Below are positions 41,664 to 51,393 of a stretch of 52,698 bases of DNA, piece by piece. Numbering within the stretch: the stretch's first letter is position 1; the number at the start of each line of letters is the position of its first letter. A program made the translations under genes and the position numbers. Under the pieces are notes generated by a model. It was not told where the DNA came from, ran no database searches, and worked only from the letters and a program-made list of their open reading frames with translations. Origin of the DNA: Fragilaria crotonensis (taxonomy: Eukaryota > Bacillariophyta > Fragilariophyceae > Fragilariales > Fragilariaceae). The stretch is from the NCBI GenBank assembly GCA_022925895.1, contig JAKSYS010000436.1, positions 1-52,698 of the forward strand, read 5' to 3'.

Positions 41664-44618
41664 CTAGAAAAGCATGGCGAAAAAGACAGTTCCCAGAGCT
41701 GTCAAAGCGAGCACAACCTTTCGTCCCCCGCTGGTAGAATTTGCAGCACGAAATTCGGTGTTGCCTTGTTCACCACTTATGTAAGCGGCGTCCTCGGCTG
41801 TCTGGTTGGTTTCCATCCCCCCGTTCCTGGAAGTACCAGTATTATTGGTTGTGATGTTGACCTCTCCTCCACTACTGGAGTTACCAACTGGAGATGTCAT
41901 GTTACTAATCGAGGCGACGCCCTCATCTTCAGTGTCACTTTCACCTTCAACACCTGCACCACTGTCAGAGGAAGTGAAAGTTCTGTTGGTCATGGAATGG
42001 ATCATGTCGCAATCGGACGCTTCCTGCACAATCAGAACATTGTGACTATTGCTGTCGCCATTGGCATTGCCACCGGCGAAACCATGCATCGCTTCGCATT
42101 TCGCCGAGGCGTACTCATGTAGAATTCCGCACATGTCACTCAAGAATTCACCGTGTCTTGTGTATTCTTGGGCACAAGACCGACAAGATTCTTCGTATGT
42201 AGTTTTGAGTAGCGCGTGCGAGAGCTTCATAAACGATCCGTCGCTGGAAACAAGGTAGTTGTCCACATCCTTGGTGGAGTCGTGTTCGGTGCATTCCATG
42301 TCCGTGAAAACACCGATTGTGATCTTGGATCCAGAGCTGGTGCACAATGGACCAGCCCAAAGCGGGTATTCGGAGTCATCAGGTGGATCGTAGATCAGTT
42401 GACACTGGATAAAGTCTGAAGCATCAAGGTATCCGTTCGCCTCCATGTTGATAATCTTTTCACATTCATCTGCACAAGTGGTGCAGTCAATGTCTAGCAA
42501 TCTTCTCACACGTCTGTCGGCTGAACAGTCGCCACAGGCATCGCAGGCAATCTCTTGCTCTTGCTTAGAGCGTTCAATAGAAACCTCCAGATATGTTTCG
42601 AGGTCAATCAGGTATTCGCCGTAGTCGGAGGTGCATGCGGCACAGTCATTGGCAGGACAGAGCTTAAACACCACAACAGGCTTAAAATGGTCTTGATCCA
42701 CGGGCAGGCGCGCATTGACATCGGACGCTTGATTGTCGATACATTTTTCAAACTTAACTGTATACGACGTAAGACTAGTAGCAGAATTGCCAAGGGTAGG
42801 ATCAGTCTCTCCTCCGCTGCCAGAACCGCTGCTTTCGATCGAAGGCTGTGTTTCGGCAGTCGGCTCCTGCTGGCCAGATGTCATGTTAGTTCCGTTGGTC
42901 GCGGAATTGATAATGTCGCAAACAGGAGAATTTCCGTTGGTGAAGCCTTGCGCCGCTTCGCATGCCCCAGCGTCCTCAAATAGAGTTCTGCACCTTTTGA
43001 GCGCTTGAGAAATGCGACCATTCATGTCCTCTTGGGCGCAAGACATGCAATTAGAATATGCAGTTGTGAGAAGCGCGTGAGAGAGCTTGAACGAATTTCC
43101 GTCGCTGTCAATGAGGTAGTCTTCCACATCCTTGGTGGCGTCAAGAGTGGTGCAATCGGAGTCGGTGAAGACACCGATTGTGATCTTGGATCCAGAGGTG
43201 GTGCACACCGGACCAGCCCAAAGCGGGTATTCGGAGTCATCAGGTGGATCGTAGATCATTTGACACTGAATGAAGATGGAGGCATCAATGTATCCGTTCG
43301 CCTCCATGTTGCGAATCTTTTCGCATTCATCCGCGCAAGTGCTGCAGTCAACATGCCACGATTGGTTGTCGCCACCACATTCCGCACAGGCTACGCACAT
43401 GTCGTCTTGTAAGTCTTTTGCGTGTGCAACAGCAACATCGAGATATGCGTCAAGGTCAATCAGGTATTCGCCGTAGTTGGAGGTGCACGCGTTACATTCA
43501 CTGGCAGGACAGACCTTGAACAACACGACAAAGTTGCCATCGAAGGCAGCGGCATATTCTTGTTGATCCGCGGCCAACTGCGTACTGAACGCTTGATAAT
43601 CGATGCATTTCTCGAATGTAACTGCGTACGACGTAAGATTAGCATAAATGTCAACGGTAGTCTCGGTCTCTCCTCCACTGTCCGAACTACTGCTGCCAAT
43701 CCAAAAATTTGACACCTCGCCAGAGGTTCTGTTGGTTCGATTGGTGATAGAATCGATAATGCCACAAGCAGTAGCTTCGTGGGCAATCATGACATTGTAG
43801 CTATTGTTGACGCCGGCATTACCACCAGCGAAACCATGTATGGCTTCGCATTTCGCGGCGTACTCATGTAGAGTCCCGCACATTTCGAGGGCCTGAGAAT
43901 TGCTACCATTCCTGTCCTCTTGGGCGCAAGAAATGCAATTAGCAGAATATACAGTTTTGAGAAGCGCGTGAGAGATCTTCACTTGCATTCCGTCTGGGTT
44001 CAGAAGGTAGTCGTCCACGTCCTTGGTGGCGTCAAGAATGGTGCAATCGGAGTCGGTGAAAACACCGATAATGATCTTTGACCCTGCTGCGGTACACACA
44101 GGACCAGCCCAAAGTGGGGATATAGAGTCATCAGCTGGATCGTAGATCAGTTGACACTCGAGGAAGACCGACGCATCAAGGTAACCGTTCGCCATCATGT
44201 TGCTAATCTTTTCGCATTCATCTGCGCAAGTGCTGCAGTCAACATGCACCGACTGGTTGTCGCCACCACATTCCGCACAGGCATAGCACATGTCGTCTTC
44301 CAATTCCTTCGCGTGCGCAACAGTGACTTCGAGGTACCTTTCGAGTTCAATCAGATATTCACCGTAGTTGGTGGTGCACGCATCACAGTCACTCGCAGGA
44401 CAGAGTTTGAACACGACGGCACGCTCAAAACATTTCTGGAATTTTACAACGTAGGAGGAAAGGTCAACCTGGGAATCATAACTTGTTGCAATGCCATTCA
44501 AACGGCGTGCGTTCTTCATCAAGGCGGCAGTTAGTGCATTGTGGGGAATTGCGTTAGCAATGAACAAGTTGGCGACAGAAGCGCCAGCAAGCAAGGCAAG
44601 ATGAAAGATGAATCTCAT
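41664..44618 (-). CDS. Secreted Cys-rich protein with three long repeats and a GPI-like C terminus (984 aa)
   Basis: A signal peptide (MRFIFHLALLAGASVANLF) leads into three homologous repeats of about 270-290 residues, at roughly 44470-43700, 43640-42890 and 42780-42000. Each repeat has VVFKLCPASDCDACTTNYGE or a close form, then MCxACAECGGD, VDCSTCADECEKI, CQLIYDP, PLWAGPVCT, GSKITIGVFTDSDCT and CxSCAQED. About 16-18 Cys per unit suggest a disulfide-knotted secreted fold. Ser/Thr/Gly-rich linkers with several N-x-S/T sites join the repeats. The last residues (GGRKVVLALTALGTVFFAML) are a hydrophobic tail after a small-residue stretch, typical of a GPI-anchor signal. It is probably a cell-surface or wall protein; the exact function is unknown. 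One intact frame throughout. Confidence 0.85.
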   Translation of the reverse strand: MRFIFHLALLAGASVANLFIANAIPHNALTAALMKNARRLNGIATSYDSQVDLSSYVVKFQKCFERAVVFKLCPASDCDACTTNYGEYLIELERYLEVTVAHAKELEDDMCYACAECGGDNQSVHVDCSTCADECEKISNMMANGYLDASVFLECQLIYDPADDSISPLWAGPVCTAAGSKIIIGVFTDSDCTILDATKDVDDYLLNPDGMQVKISHALLKTVYSANCISCAQEDRNGSNSQALEMCGTLHEYAAKCEAIHGFAGGNAGVNNSYNVMIAHEATACGIIDSITNRTNRTSGEVSNFWIGSSSSDSGGETETTVDIYANLTSYAVTFEKCIDYQAFSTQLAADQQEYAAAFDGNFVVLFKVCPASECNACTSNYGEYLIDLDAYLDVAVAHAKDLQDDMCVACAECGGDNQSWHVDCSTCADECEKIRNMEANGYIDASIFIQCQMIYDPPDDSEYPLWAGPVCTTSGSKITIGVFTDSDCTTLDATKDVEDYLIDSDGNSFKLSHALLTTAYSNCMSCAQEDMNGRISQALKRCRTLFEDAGACEAAQGFTNGNSPVCDIINSATNGTNMTSGQQEPTAETQPSIESSGSGSGGETDPTLGNSATSLTSYTVKFEKCIDNQASDVNARLPVDQDHFKPVVVFKLCPANDCAACTSDYGEYLIDLETYLEVSIERSKQEQEIACDACGDCSADRRVRRLLDIDCTTCADECEKIINMEANGYLDASDFIQCQLIYDPPDDSEYPLWAGPLCTSSGSKITIGVFTDMECTEHDSTKDVDNYLVSSDGSFMKLSHALLKTTYEESCRSCAQEYTRHGEFLSDMCGILHEYASAKCEAMHGFAGGNANGDSNSHNVLIVQEASDCDMIHSMTNRTFTSSDSGAGVEGESDTEDEGVASISNMTSPVGNSSSGGEVNITTNNTGTSRNGGMETNQTAEDAAYISGEQGNTEFRAANSTSGGRKVVLALTALGTVFFAMLF

Positions 44619-45330
44619 TTCAATGCAGCACTGTAGTTCAGAGTCGCGATGTGAGATATGCTAGGTTAAGGAGAGGTAGAAGTGGCGGTTTAGCTCATAC
44701 TTGGAGTACAATGCAGCACACTTTTCGAATGGTTTAGCAGGTACAGAAGTACGAGAGATGATGAACGATGCAGAAGGCAACAGCATCTAAGAACTCCAAT
44801 ACTTTCAGTACGCAAGTATGCGACATGCGATCATATTGAACTTCAACAGGACACAATCCGGCACCTCTCCACTATGTCACGGACAACATTTTTTCGCGCC
44901 AACAAATAAATGCGTTCGATCAGTGAGTCAAACTCTTCGTGAGGAACCTGATACACTCCCGCCAAGCACAATCGGCGTTTAGTGAGTACCGGTACTTAAC
45001 CTGGCACGCAACGTTGTCGGTGAAAGAGGCAAATCATCTTACCTCTCCACTTCGATAGGAGAAACAGGTGCGATTCCTGATTTTACTTTCAACAATCTAT
45101 GCCAGCTATCATACAAGTACAACTGAATCTTCAGTTTTTGTGACTCCACTAGACCCCCCTATGTATGAGATGAACTTTATCATCGGCTTTTGAAAGTTGT
45201 GACTATCCGGAAATGACGATGTTCATAGTGGTCATGCGTATGGTGTACTACCGGTCGACCGTAAAGAAACCTCGGAGTATAAGGAGGGCAATAGTACTAC
45301 TTGTGTATGCTATCGAACAGCACCACTTAC
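44619..45330. other. Upstream region of the Cys-rich surface protein gene
   Basis: About 710 bp without a supported gene. The part next to 44618 should hold its promoter. No clear motif is seen. Confidence 0.45.
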
Positions 45331-45338
45331 ATGTGTAC

Positions 45339-45659
45339 CAGAGACGGGAATTTCAATCCCAGCCCACCCAAACCCACGGCCCACCCAAACCCATTGGGTT
45401 AAGGGTGGGTTTTGGGTGAGCTCAGGATTTCATGGGTTGGTCTGGGTGGGCCGGCAAATCATAGCAAAAAATGACAGTAGATGTTTGCTACCGGTAGTAG
45501 TAGAACCATCTAGTCCAGTACTAACGACTGGGTTTGGGTGGGTTTGGGTAGGTCTTGGTAGATCGTATGGGTTCTGGGTTGGTTTGGGCTGGTACTTCCG
45601 TGAGCGTAGCTTTACGTGGGTACCCATGGGTTTGATATTTTCAGAAATTCCCGTCTCTG
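45339..45659. mobile_element. hAT-type MITE (321 bp) with 16-bp terminal inverted repeats
   Basis: The ends CAGAGACGGGAATTTC (45339-45354) and its exact complement (45644-45659) are flanked by identical 8-bp copies of ATGTGTAC (45331-45338 and 45660-45667). An 8-bp duplication with CAG-starting ends is the hallmark of the hAT superfamily. The element has no coding capacity. Its inside is packed with CCCAACCC- and GGGTTTGGGT-type strings in both orientations, typical of subterminal transposase-binding repeats. Confidence 0.9.
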
Positions 45660-45667
45660 ATGTGTAC

Positions 45668-47502
45668 CCCTGTATGCATATCAACTATCAACGCAGGCAA
45701 CGGACGATAGTTGTACAGACCCGGAAGATCACGACTCAGATCAATTGACATCAGGACCCGGAGACCCGCGATTAGCAAACCAGTGTATACCTGGTGTAGT
45801 ACTGGTACTAGATATGCCTACTAGTACCTGGTACTTGCGTACGTCTACCGGTCGTTCTATTCCAGAATACGGTCCTCCAAAACTTGCTTGATTCGGGAGT
45901 TTAGAAAACTTATATTTGGGTTAAATTCAGGATCTACTTCATTGGCTGGCATTCGTTATGCACCATTGAATGCCAAAGAAATGTCCTTTACTATTTCCAT
46001 GTATCAGCAAATTATATATGACATACTAAGAAGAAAGGCTCTCCAAGAAGGTTTATGTGCGTGTCCTTGTTTGTGATGCATAATTGATTCATTTGAGCAA
46101 TTGCTGTCTTGAAAGTCAGGATCACTTCTTCAACTGATGATGCAGAAGGCAGATCATTCCACCAAGCAAGCTTATACAAGTATCATACTAGCAATAAGCA
46201 AGGCCACCAAAACATTATGCTAATTTTGATTGGACTCAAACAGTCTCTGATGGAGGATGGAGGTGATTTGCAAGTTAGTAGTAGGTGTGTCTGATCTCAC
46301 TTTCAAACCTGCATCTTCTTCATGGTCATAAGCTACTAGTATCCTGAGATGTCCAAATTGAGCATCAATGTTTTCCTCCTTGATGCTTGCTCAGAGACAA
46401 ATTTTCTGATGCTACTATGTTGTATTGCCTTCTTGGAGTATTTGCTTGGTGTCATGAAACACAGATCAGGAACTTGTTGAAGAATTGTGGGAACCTCATC
46501 AATGATTCCCCACTCATTTTCTACACCTTGCTCCACAACAATTTAAGAAACTCCCCACCCACAATTGTTAGCAAGAGGTGGGATGCCAGTGCCTTCTGAC
46601 CACCATTATGGACTCGTGATCTTGTTTCCCTGCGTACACTCCTGTCCTGCTACATTAATTGACCATCCATCATCCTCTGCACTGTTATCCTATGTCACTG
46701 TGCTTCAACTCTCCTCCAAGGCTACTGCTATGCAACTTTCAAAGAACAAATTGTCATAGAACATATCACTCACAAAGCACATTAAATGCCCAATATGCAT
46801 TAAACTCAGCTTGTTTGCATTAAACCATGTACTGTACACAAATTCCTACGTTACCGTGTACGAATACTGTATGAAATGACTAGGATGACCCGTTAAATGC
46901 AAATAGGGTATAGAGCCCACAAAGCAAGGCTCTTGTTCTTCTTCCAGAGAAGACTTTGGATGATGGTGATGAACCTAATTCATTTATTACCTTCATGGTC
47001 CACATCTCTGCCTCTGATTATTTCTGACATCATGAGCAAATCAACAATGGTGATTGCATATTGTTGACTACTATATCTCCATCAATAATCTGACCCTTGC
47101 CATTTGATCCAAGTTGTATGAGGGACCTAAAGTTTTCTGCCTCACGTAGAAGTGCACTCTTGGACAATCTTCTTCTTCTTCTTCTTTTTCTTGACCTCCC
47201 ACAATTGATGCTGCATGCTGTTTGCAACGGTCACTTTTGATCTGGTTGGGAAGCCCTACCTCCATCAACATCATGCCAATGGCAATGACCATTTAGTAAA
47301 GTTATTTGGCACACTATGCCTCGTTTCAGTAAAGGTAGATATCACGGATTAGTAGAGTCGCCACGACAAATAGAGTGACCAGCCACTACTTGCGTGTAGT
47401 GATAGACAAGAAGCTGTATGAGGCCTTGCTTTTGCTCCAGTACCGGAGTACCACAGGATCACAGGTGGTACAATGTAGTATTATGTATGCAAATATGATG
47501 AT
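45668..47502. other. Spacer without a supported gene
   Basis: About 1.8 kb. Several short frames exist on both strands (for example 46387-46599 plus and 47071-47292 minus, the latter with a Glu run from a TTC repeat at about 47165-47190). None shows a motif I recognise. It could contain decayed mobile DNA. GTAC and ACCGG strings are dense at 45770-45860 and 47440-47480. Confidence 0.4.
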
Positions 47503-49566
47503 CAGGGTGTGTTAGTCAGTAAGTCCGCCAGTAGGTTTGACTACTAAAGTAGCCTACTAAGGCTAACTTTACTTGGATAACTAACGCACCTTATCCTTAC
47601 TAGTACGTTCAACTTACTAACAAACCTACTATTTTACTGTTGTGTTTTGTACTACTACCGGTACTACAAACATGTAATGACGCGACAGGTGAACACCTTC
47701 ATTTCAATGATGTCCATTGTATATTTACCTGAAATTGCTGAATCAATCAACAGATTGGATGGTGAAGATGATAATGTGCAAAACCAAATAGTTACTAGTT
47801 TAAGTATATCCTGCATCAGAACTAATAGTGGGGAGGGGATTGTACATTACATATTACATTGCAAAAAATCAATGGGTAGTATGCATAAAAAATGACTAGC
47901 TAGAGAGTACCATTCCAATTGAGACATAGTATGATCATGCCCTATAACACCATTCTTTGCATCTCTAAGCCAGCCCTCAGATGTTGTTTCTAAGTCGGAA
48001 TCCAGCATCCTGCATCTAGCTACAAAAGTGGGGCAGGGAGTGTGGATTGCTTGGTGCTCAAAAGTCAATGGTAGGCATGTTTGATTGTATGATGAATGGT
48101 GTAAAGCCTCCTGCAAGAAATGCAATGGTAGAGAGCCATGATGCTGACAATGTGCTTCCAATGCATTTTCATGGTGGGTTAAAGAGTGAAGAATTTACAT
48201 GGATTCTTCCTCAGAGGCCTTAATTCAATGCTTGGCAGAGAATATATTCATAGTATTGCATATGCATGCATGCCACCAATTGCAGTACAACTTGACAATT
48301 GGTGCCATCCCTCCTGCAGGGAGAAATGACATTTTCAGTGTTGGCTTACTAAGGGGTTGCTGTTCAATGAATGGCATGTGTAAATATCACATGTAACCTC
48401 TCATTTTTGTCTACCTTGAGAGACTTGACATGTTGGCATCATTTTCAGTATTCCCAGATGAATAGAAGGCCTCCAAACCTAACTGCAAAGCAGGGATGCT
48501 AAACAAGCTTGACCACAAACTAGATTTGCACTAGTTGCACTTGCACACCGTCTGACTCTTCAACGGACCAAAATATTGGAAAGTGCAGCTGTAATTGCAA
48601 TATCACAGTAAAATCCATGTTTAGTAATACCCTCTATTCAAGCACAAAAAATTTGCACCTGCCGCGGGCCTTTAGGTTAGTAGGTTATCCTACTAAAGTT
48701 GATTAGTAACTAACTAATGTTGTCTTGATATATCAGCATATCTATGGATATATCGGCTGAAAATGCTATTAGTTACTTGCAGCACACACCCTGAGGGTAT
48801 GTCCATACAAGACAACTTCGATCGAAGTTTCCAAGTTTCCAAGTACACATAACCAATAAATTTTGGGTTCGATTTTTGTCTTCCCGAAGTGGTGTCCATA
48901 CGGCAAAATGAAAATTGTTCGATCGAAGTTTTCAACTCCCAAGTTTCCCCTCTCTAAATAGCCATGGGAGTAGGGTGCCTACACAGCACTCTTCGTACTC
49001 ACTCAGTATGATCTATATCAGACGCCGACGACGACTGGTGTATGCATATGATACGAGATAGACACTTCGACAATGGAATTTCATTATCCGTGTCAGTAAT
49101 GACATCCTCAATGTGAATGTGGGGTCAGATGTTGCAGTTAGCCATCATGGATTGCAAAGAGGAAGAGAAGACATGGAGCGTCCGCTGGGTGGACAATTCT
49201 AGAGCAACACATGGCACTGTAGTGTACGTCCGAAGGGCATCATAAGGATGCAGTGCTCTTGATCTGGAGAAAGGCAGTCTACGAAGGTGGATGCAGTGAA
49301 TTGGATATAAAAGAGCAAAGAACGGTGTTCTTGATATATATTGTTTGAAAACTAGTGGTTAAAACTAAACGTGTCGAACAGGTTATGAAACTTGGATTTC
49401 TGAACTTGGATAAAAATCTTTCGTCAACTTCGATCGAGATCGTGACGAAAGATGAGTCCCACTAACTCAGAAATCGAAGTTGAATCACGAGTCGATTAAT
49501 TCGAGCACTTGGAAACTTCGAAATTACGATCGAAGTTGTCTTGTATGGACATACAATTGTACCCTG
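47503..49566. mobile_element. Compound non-autonomous DNA element with CAGGGT ends
   Basis: The left end is CAGGGTGTGT at 47503. An inverted copy, ACACACCCTG, lies at 48784-48793, and another end, ACCCTG, at 49561-49566. The outer flanks ATGATGAT (47495-47502) and ATGGTGAT (49567-49574) match at 7 of 8 positions, as an old hAT 8-bp duplication would. Subterminal strings of the type CTACTAAAGT and TAGTAGG occur near both 47535-47570 and 48680-48710. No transposase is seen. The right part is occupied by the separate TA-flanked element at 48800-49551. I am fairly sure this is repeat-derived, less sure about the outer boundary. Confidence 0.55.
48800..49551. mobile_element. TA-flanked MITE (752 bp) with 25-bp terminal inverted repeats
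   Basis: Left end 48800-48824 starts TGTCCATACAAGACAACTTC; the right end 49527-49551 is its exact complement. Both are flanked by TA (48798-48799 and 49552-49553), which fits a Tc1/mariner-type insertion. Inside are further inverted strings (AACTTCGATCGAAGTT types, ATCTTTCGTCA with TGACGAAAGAT). It has no coding capacity. Removing it leaves the palindrome AGGGTACAATTGTACCCT. Confidence 0.72.
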
Positions 49567-49735
49567 ATGGTGATGCCAGTACTCCGAGTATATATGATAT
49601 GCATAGTGCATAGGGTTCAGGGTTAAACGTAAAACACGGTTGCGAGGGTACGTCAGCCGTTTGGCATCATGTCACGAACTCCCAGAAAAGACGGATCCCA
49701 GGACAACAGGAAATCCCACGAGTTTCACAGGACAT
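49567..49735. other. Short spacer before copia C
   Basis: No gene. It separates the compound DNA element from the presumed LTR start of copia C and contains an ACTCCGAGTATAT string. Confidence 0.35.
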
Positions 49736-49936
49736 GATAATACGTCACGAGAGGATTACGGTATTAAAGAATCATATGCGTACGAGCAGGCCTAAGTGCA
49801 TAAGCGGATGTCGAGAAGTAACGTCCGGTGCCTACGCAAGGTCGAGAAGTCCAACATCACGAACTGAGCTAGATGATCCTTACCTTGTGGAAAAGTCATC
49901 ACTATTCCACAAGGAAATAACAAAGGATTACATATG

Positions 49937-49998
49937 ATTGGTTCGACATCGGAAGGCGATGTCAATTCCATTGGTTCGACATCGGAAGGCGATGTCAA
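49937..49998 (+). repeat. Two perfect 29-bp tandem copies in the presumed LTR of copia C
   Basis: 49937-49965 and 49970-49998 are identical, period 33. Each contains the inverted pair GACATCG and CGATGTC around GAAGG. Repeated palindromic units in an LTR upstream of the coding region are typical of enhancer or factor-binding sites; that function is inferred. Confidence 0.8.
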
Positions 49999-50130
49999 GT
50001 TCATGATCCCTACATTTTTACAATAACTTATATTTCTAAGAATCCTACTTTGAGTATAAGATCCCCAATTCGCTGCTCAAGCGCATCGAATTGTTTACGC
50101 TTCCTCTGCGCTTAGTAAGTTACAACCAAG

Positions 50131-51357
50131 ATGGCTGAACCTGCGGCAGGTGCACAAGCACCAATGATTCGCTTCGCATTGTCGCCAGCGTTGGCAAATC
50201 GAGACGTACTTGATTATAATCAAGTAGCGGCAGCAAAGGTTTACAACGCAGCCTCCTCGCCAGTGTCGATCGAGTTCGACTGTAAGCCGGAAAATCTACA
50301 ACTCTTCCTTGATCAAGTCAGGGATAGAGCCATCGCCCATGAATGGCAACACATTCTCCTCATCCCGAGGGATGGAAACGAAGCCGAATCCAGGGACCTG
50401 ATTGACTCCTATGGGGAGTTATCTTATGACGATGTCAGGGCTCATGTCCTTACATACGTAGATACCGAGTCCAGGGAAGCCCAAGAGTCATTCATGATGT
50501 ACTTATGCATCATGAGCTCCCTCTCCAAGACTGCCCAACGACAAGTTTGACTCAGGGGCAAACAACACCCGTTCCAACTTGCCGAAACGGGTTCGGGTCC
50601 ACTTCTCCTAAAAGTCGTGATCATGGTCTCACACGTAGACACCCGAGCCACGATCAACTCAGTGCGCACGAAGATGTCCAGTCTCGACCAGTCCATGAGG
50701 AACTTCGAGTCCGATATTGAGAAGTTCAATGAGCACGTCATTGGACTAGTCGAACAACTCCAAGCACGTGGTCAAGAAACCCAAGATTTGTTGGTAAACC
50801 TCTTTAAAGGGTATAAGGCATGCAAAGACCTCGAATTTGTGGACTATATCAAGAAGAAAGAAGATTTGTATGAAGAAGGGGGTGACGTTTCTACCGAGCA
50901 ACTCATGGAGTGGGCACTGAACAAGTTCAAGACTCGCCAAGAAAATCTCACGTGGTGTCAGAAATCCGACGAGGAAGAGACCATCATTGCGCTCCAGGCA
51001 CAAGTCCAGTCCCTAATGCACAAGACCAAGGGAAAAGCGAACACCAGCGCGGAAAAGAAGAAGGTCAAAGGCAATACCAACAAGTCCAAAAATGACTATC
51101 GCGCACCATGGATGAAAGAACCACCCAAAGAAGGAGAACCCACAACCAAGGAAGTTGATGGAAAACCGTGGCATTGGTGTTCCACTCACGAAGCGTGGGT
51201 TCGCCACAAACCAGAAGAATGCAATGGGCTTGGATACAGGAAGAACAATCCTACTCCTTCTACCGCAGTCGGAAACACGGGGCCGGCAATGAGATTGTCC
51301 AACGCACTCTCAGCCATTGATAACGACGAAGATGACATCGATGACGATGACGAGTGA
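50131..51357 (+). pseudogene. Copia C gag, with one internal in-frame stop
   Basis: The frame starts MAEPAAGAQAPMIRFALSP and reaches TGA at 50548-50550. It goes on in the same frame through GSGPLLLKVVIMVSHVDTRA, FNEHVIGLVEQLQARG, and LLVNLFKGYKACKD. The zinc-binding end has WHWCSTHEAWVRHKPEECNG, the C-x3-H-x5-H-x4-C pattern of diatom copia gag. It closes with an acidic tail (AIDNDEDDIDDDDE) and TGA at 51355-51357. Gag would form the particle. The internal TGA at 50548 could be a mutated CGA. Apart from that, length and motif order are normal. Confidence 0.85.
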
Positions 51358-51388
51358 CGGGTACGCCCAACGCATTCGTGCGTTGGGC
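51355..51388 (+). promoter_or_regulatory. Gag stop codon with downstream hairpin, candidate readthrough signal
   Basis: TGA CGG is followed seven bases after the stop by a perfect 10-bp stem with TTCG loop (GCCCAACGCA, TTCG, TGCGTTGGGC; 51365-51388). UGA-CGG plus a stem-loop about eight bases downstream is a known stop-codon readthrough arrangement in some plant RNA viruses. Here gag and the protease lie in the same frame, as readthrough requires. A further in-frame TAG (51391-51393) directly after the stem would block it in this copy. Confidence 0.55.
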
Positions 51389-51393
51389 CATAG

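Noticed and set aside
42555..43712. Plus-strand frames with internal similarity to each other opposite the Cys-rich gene
   Set aside because: Their similarity follows from the three homologous repeats on the minus strand.
46080..47300. Possible decayed transposase or other gene in the spacer
   Set aside because: No catalytic motif, terminal repeats or continuous frame could be found, so only a spacer is reported.
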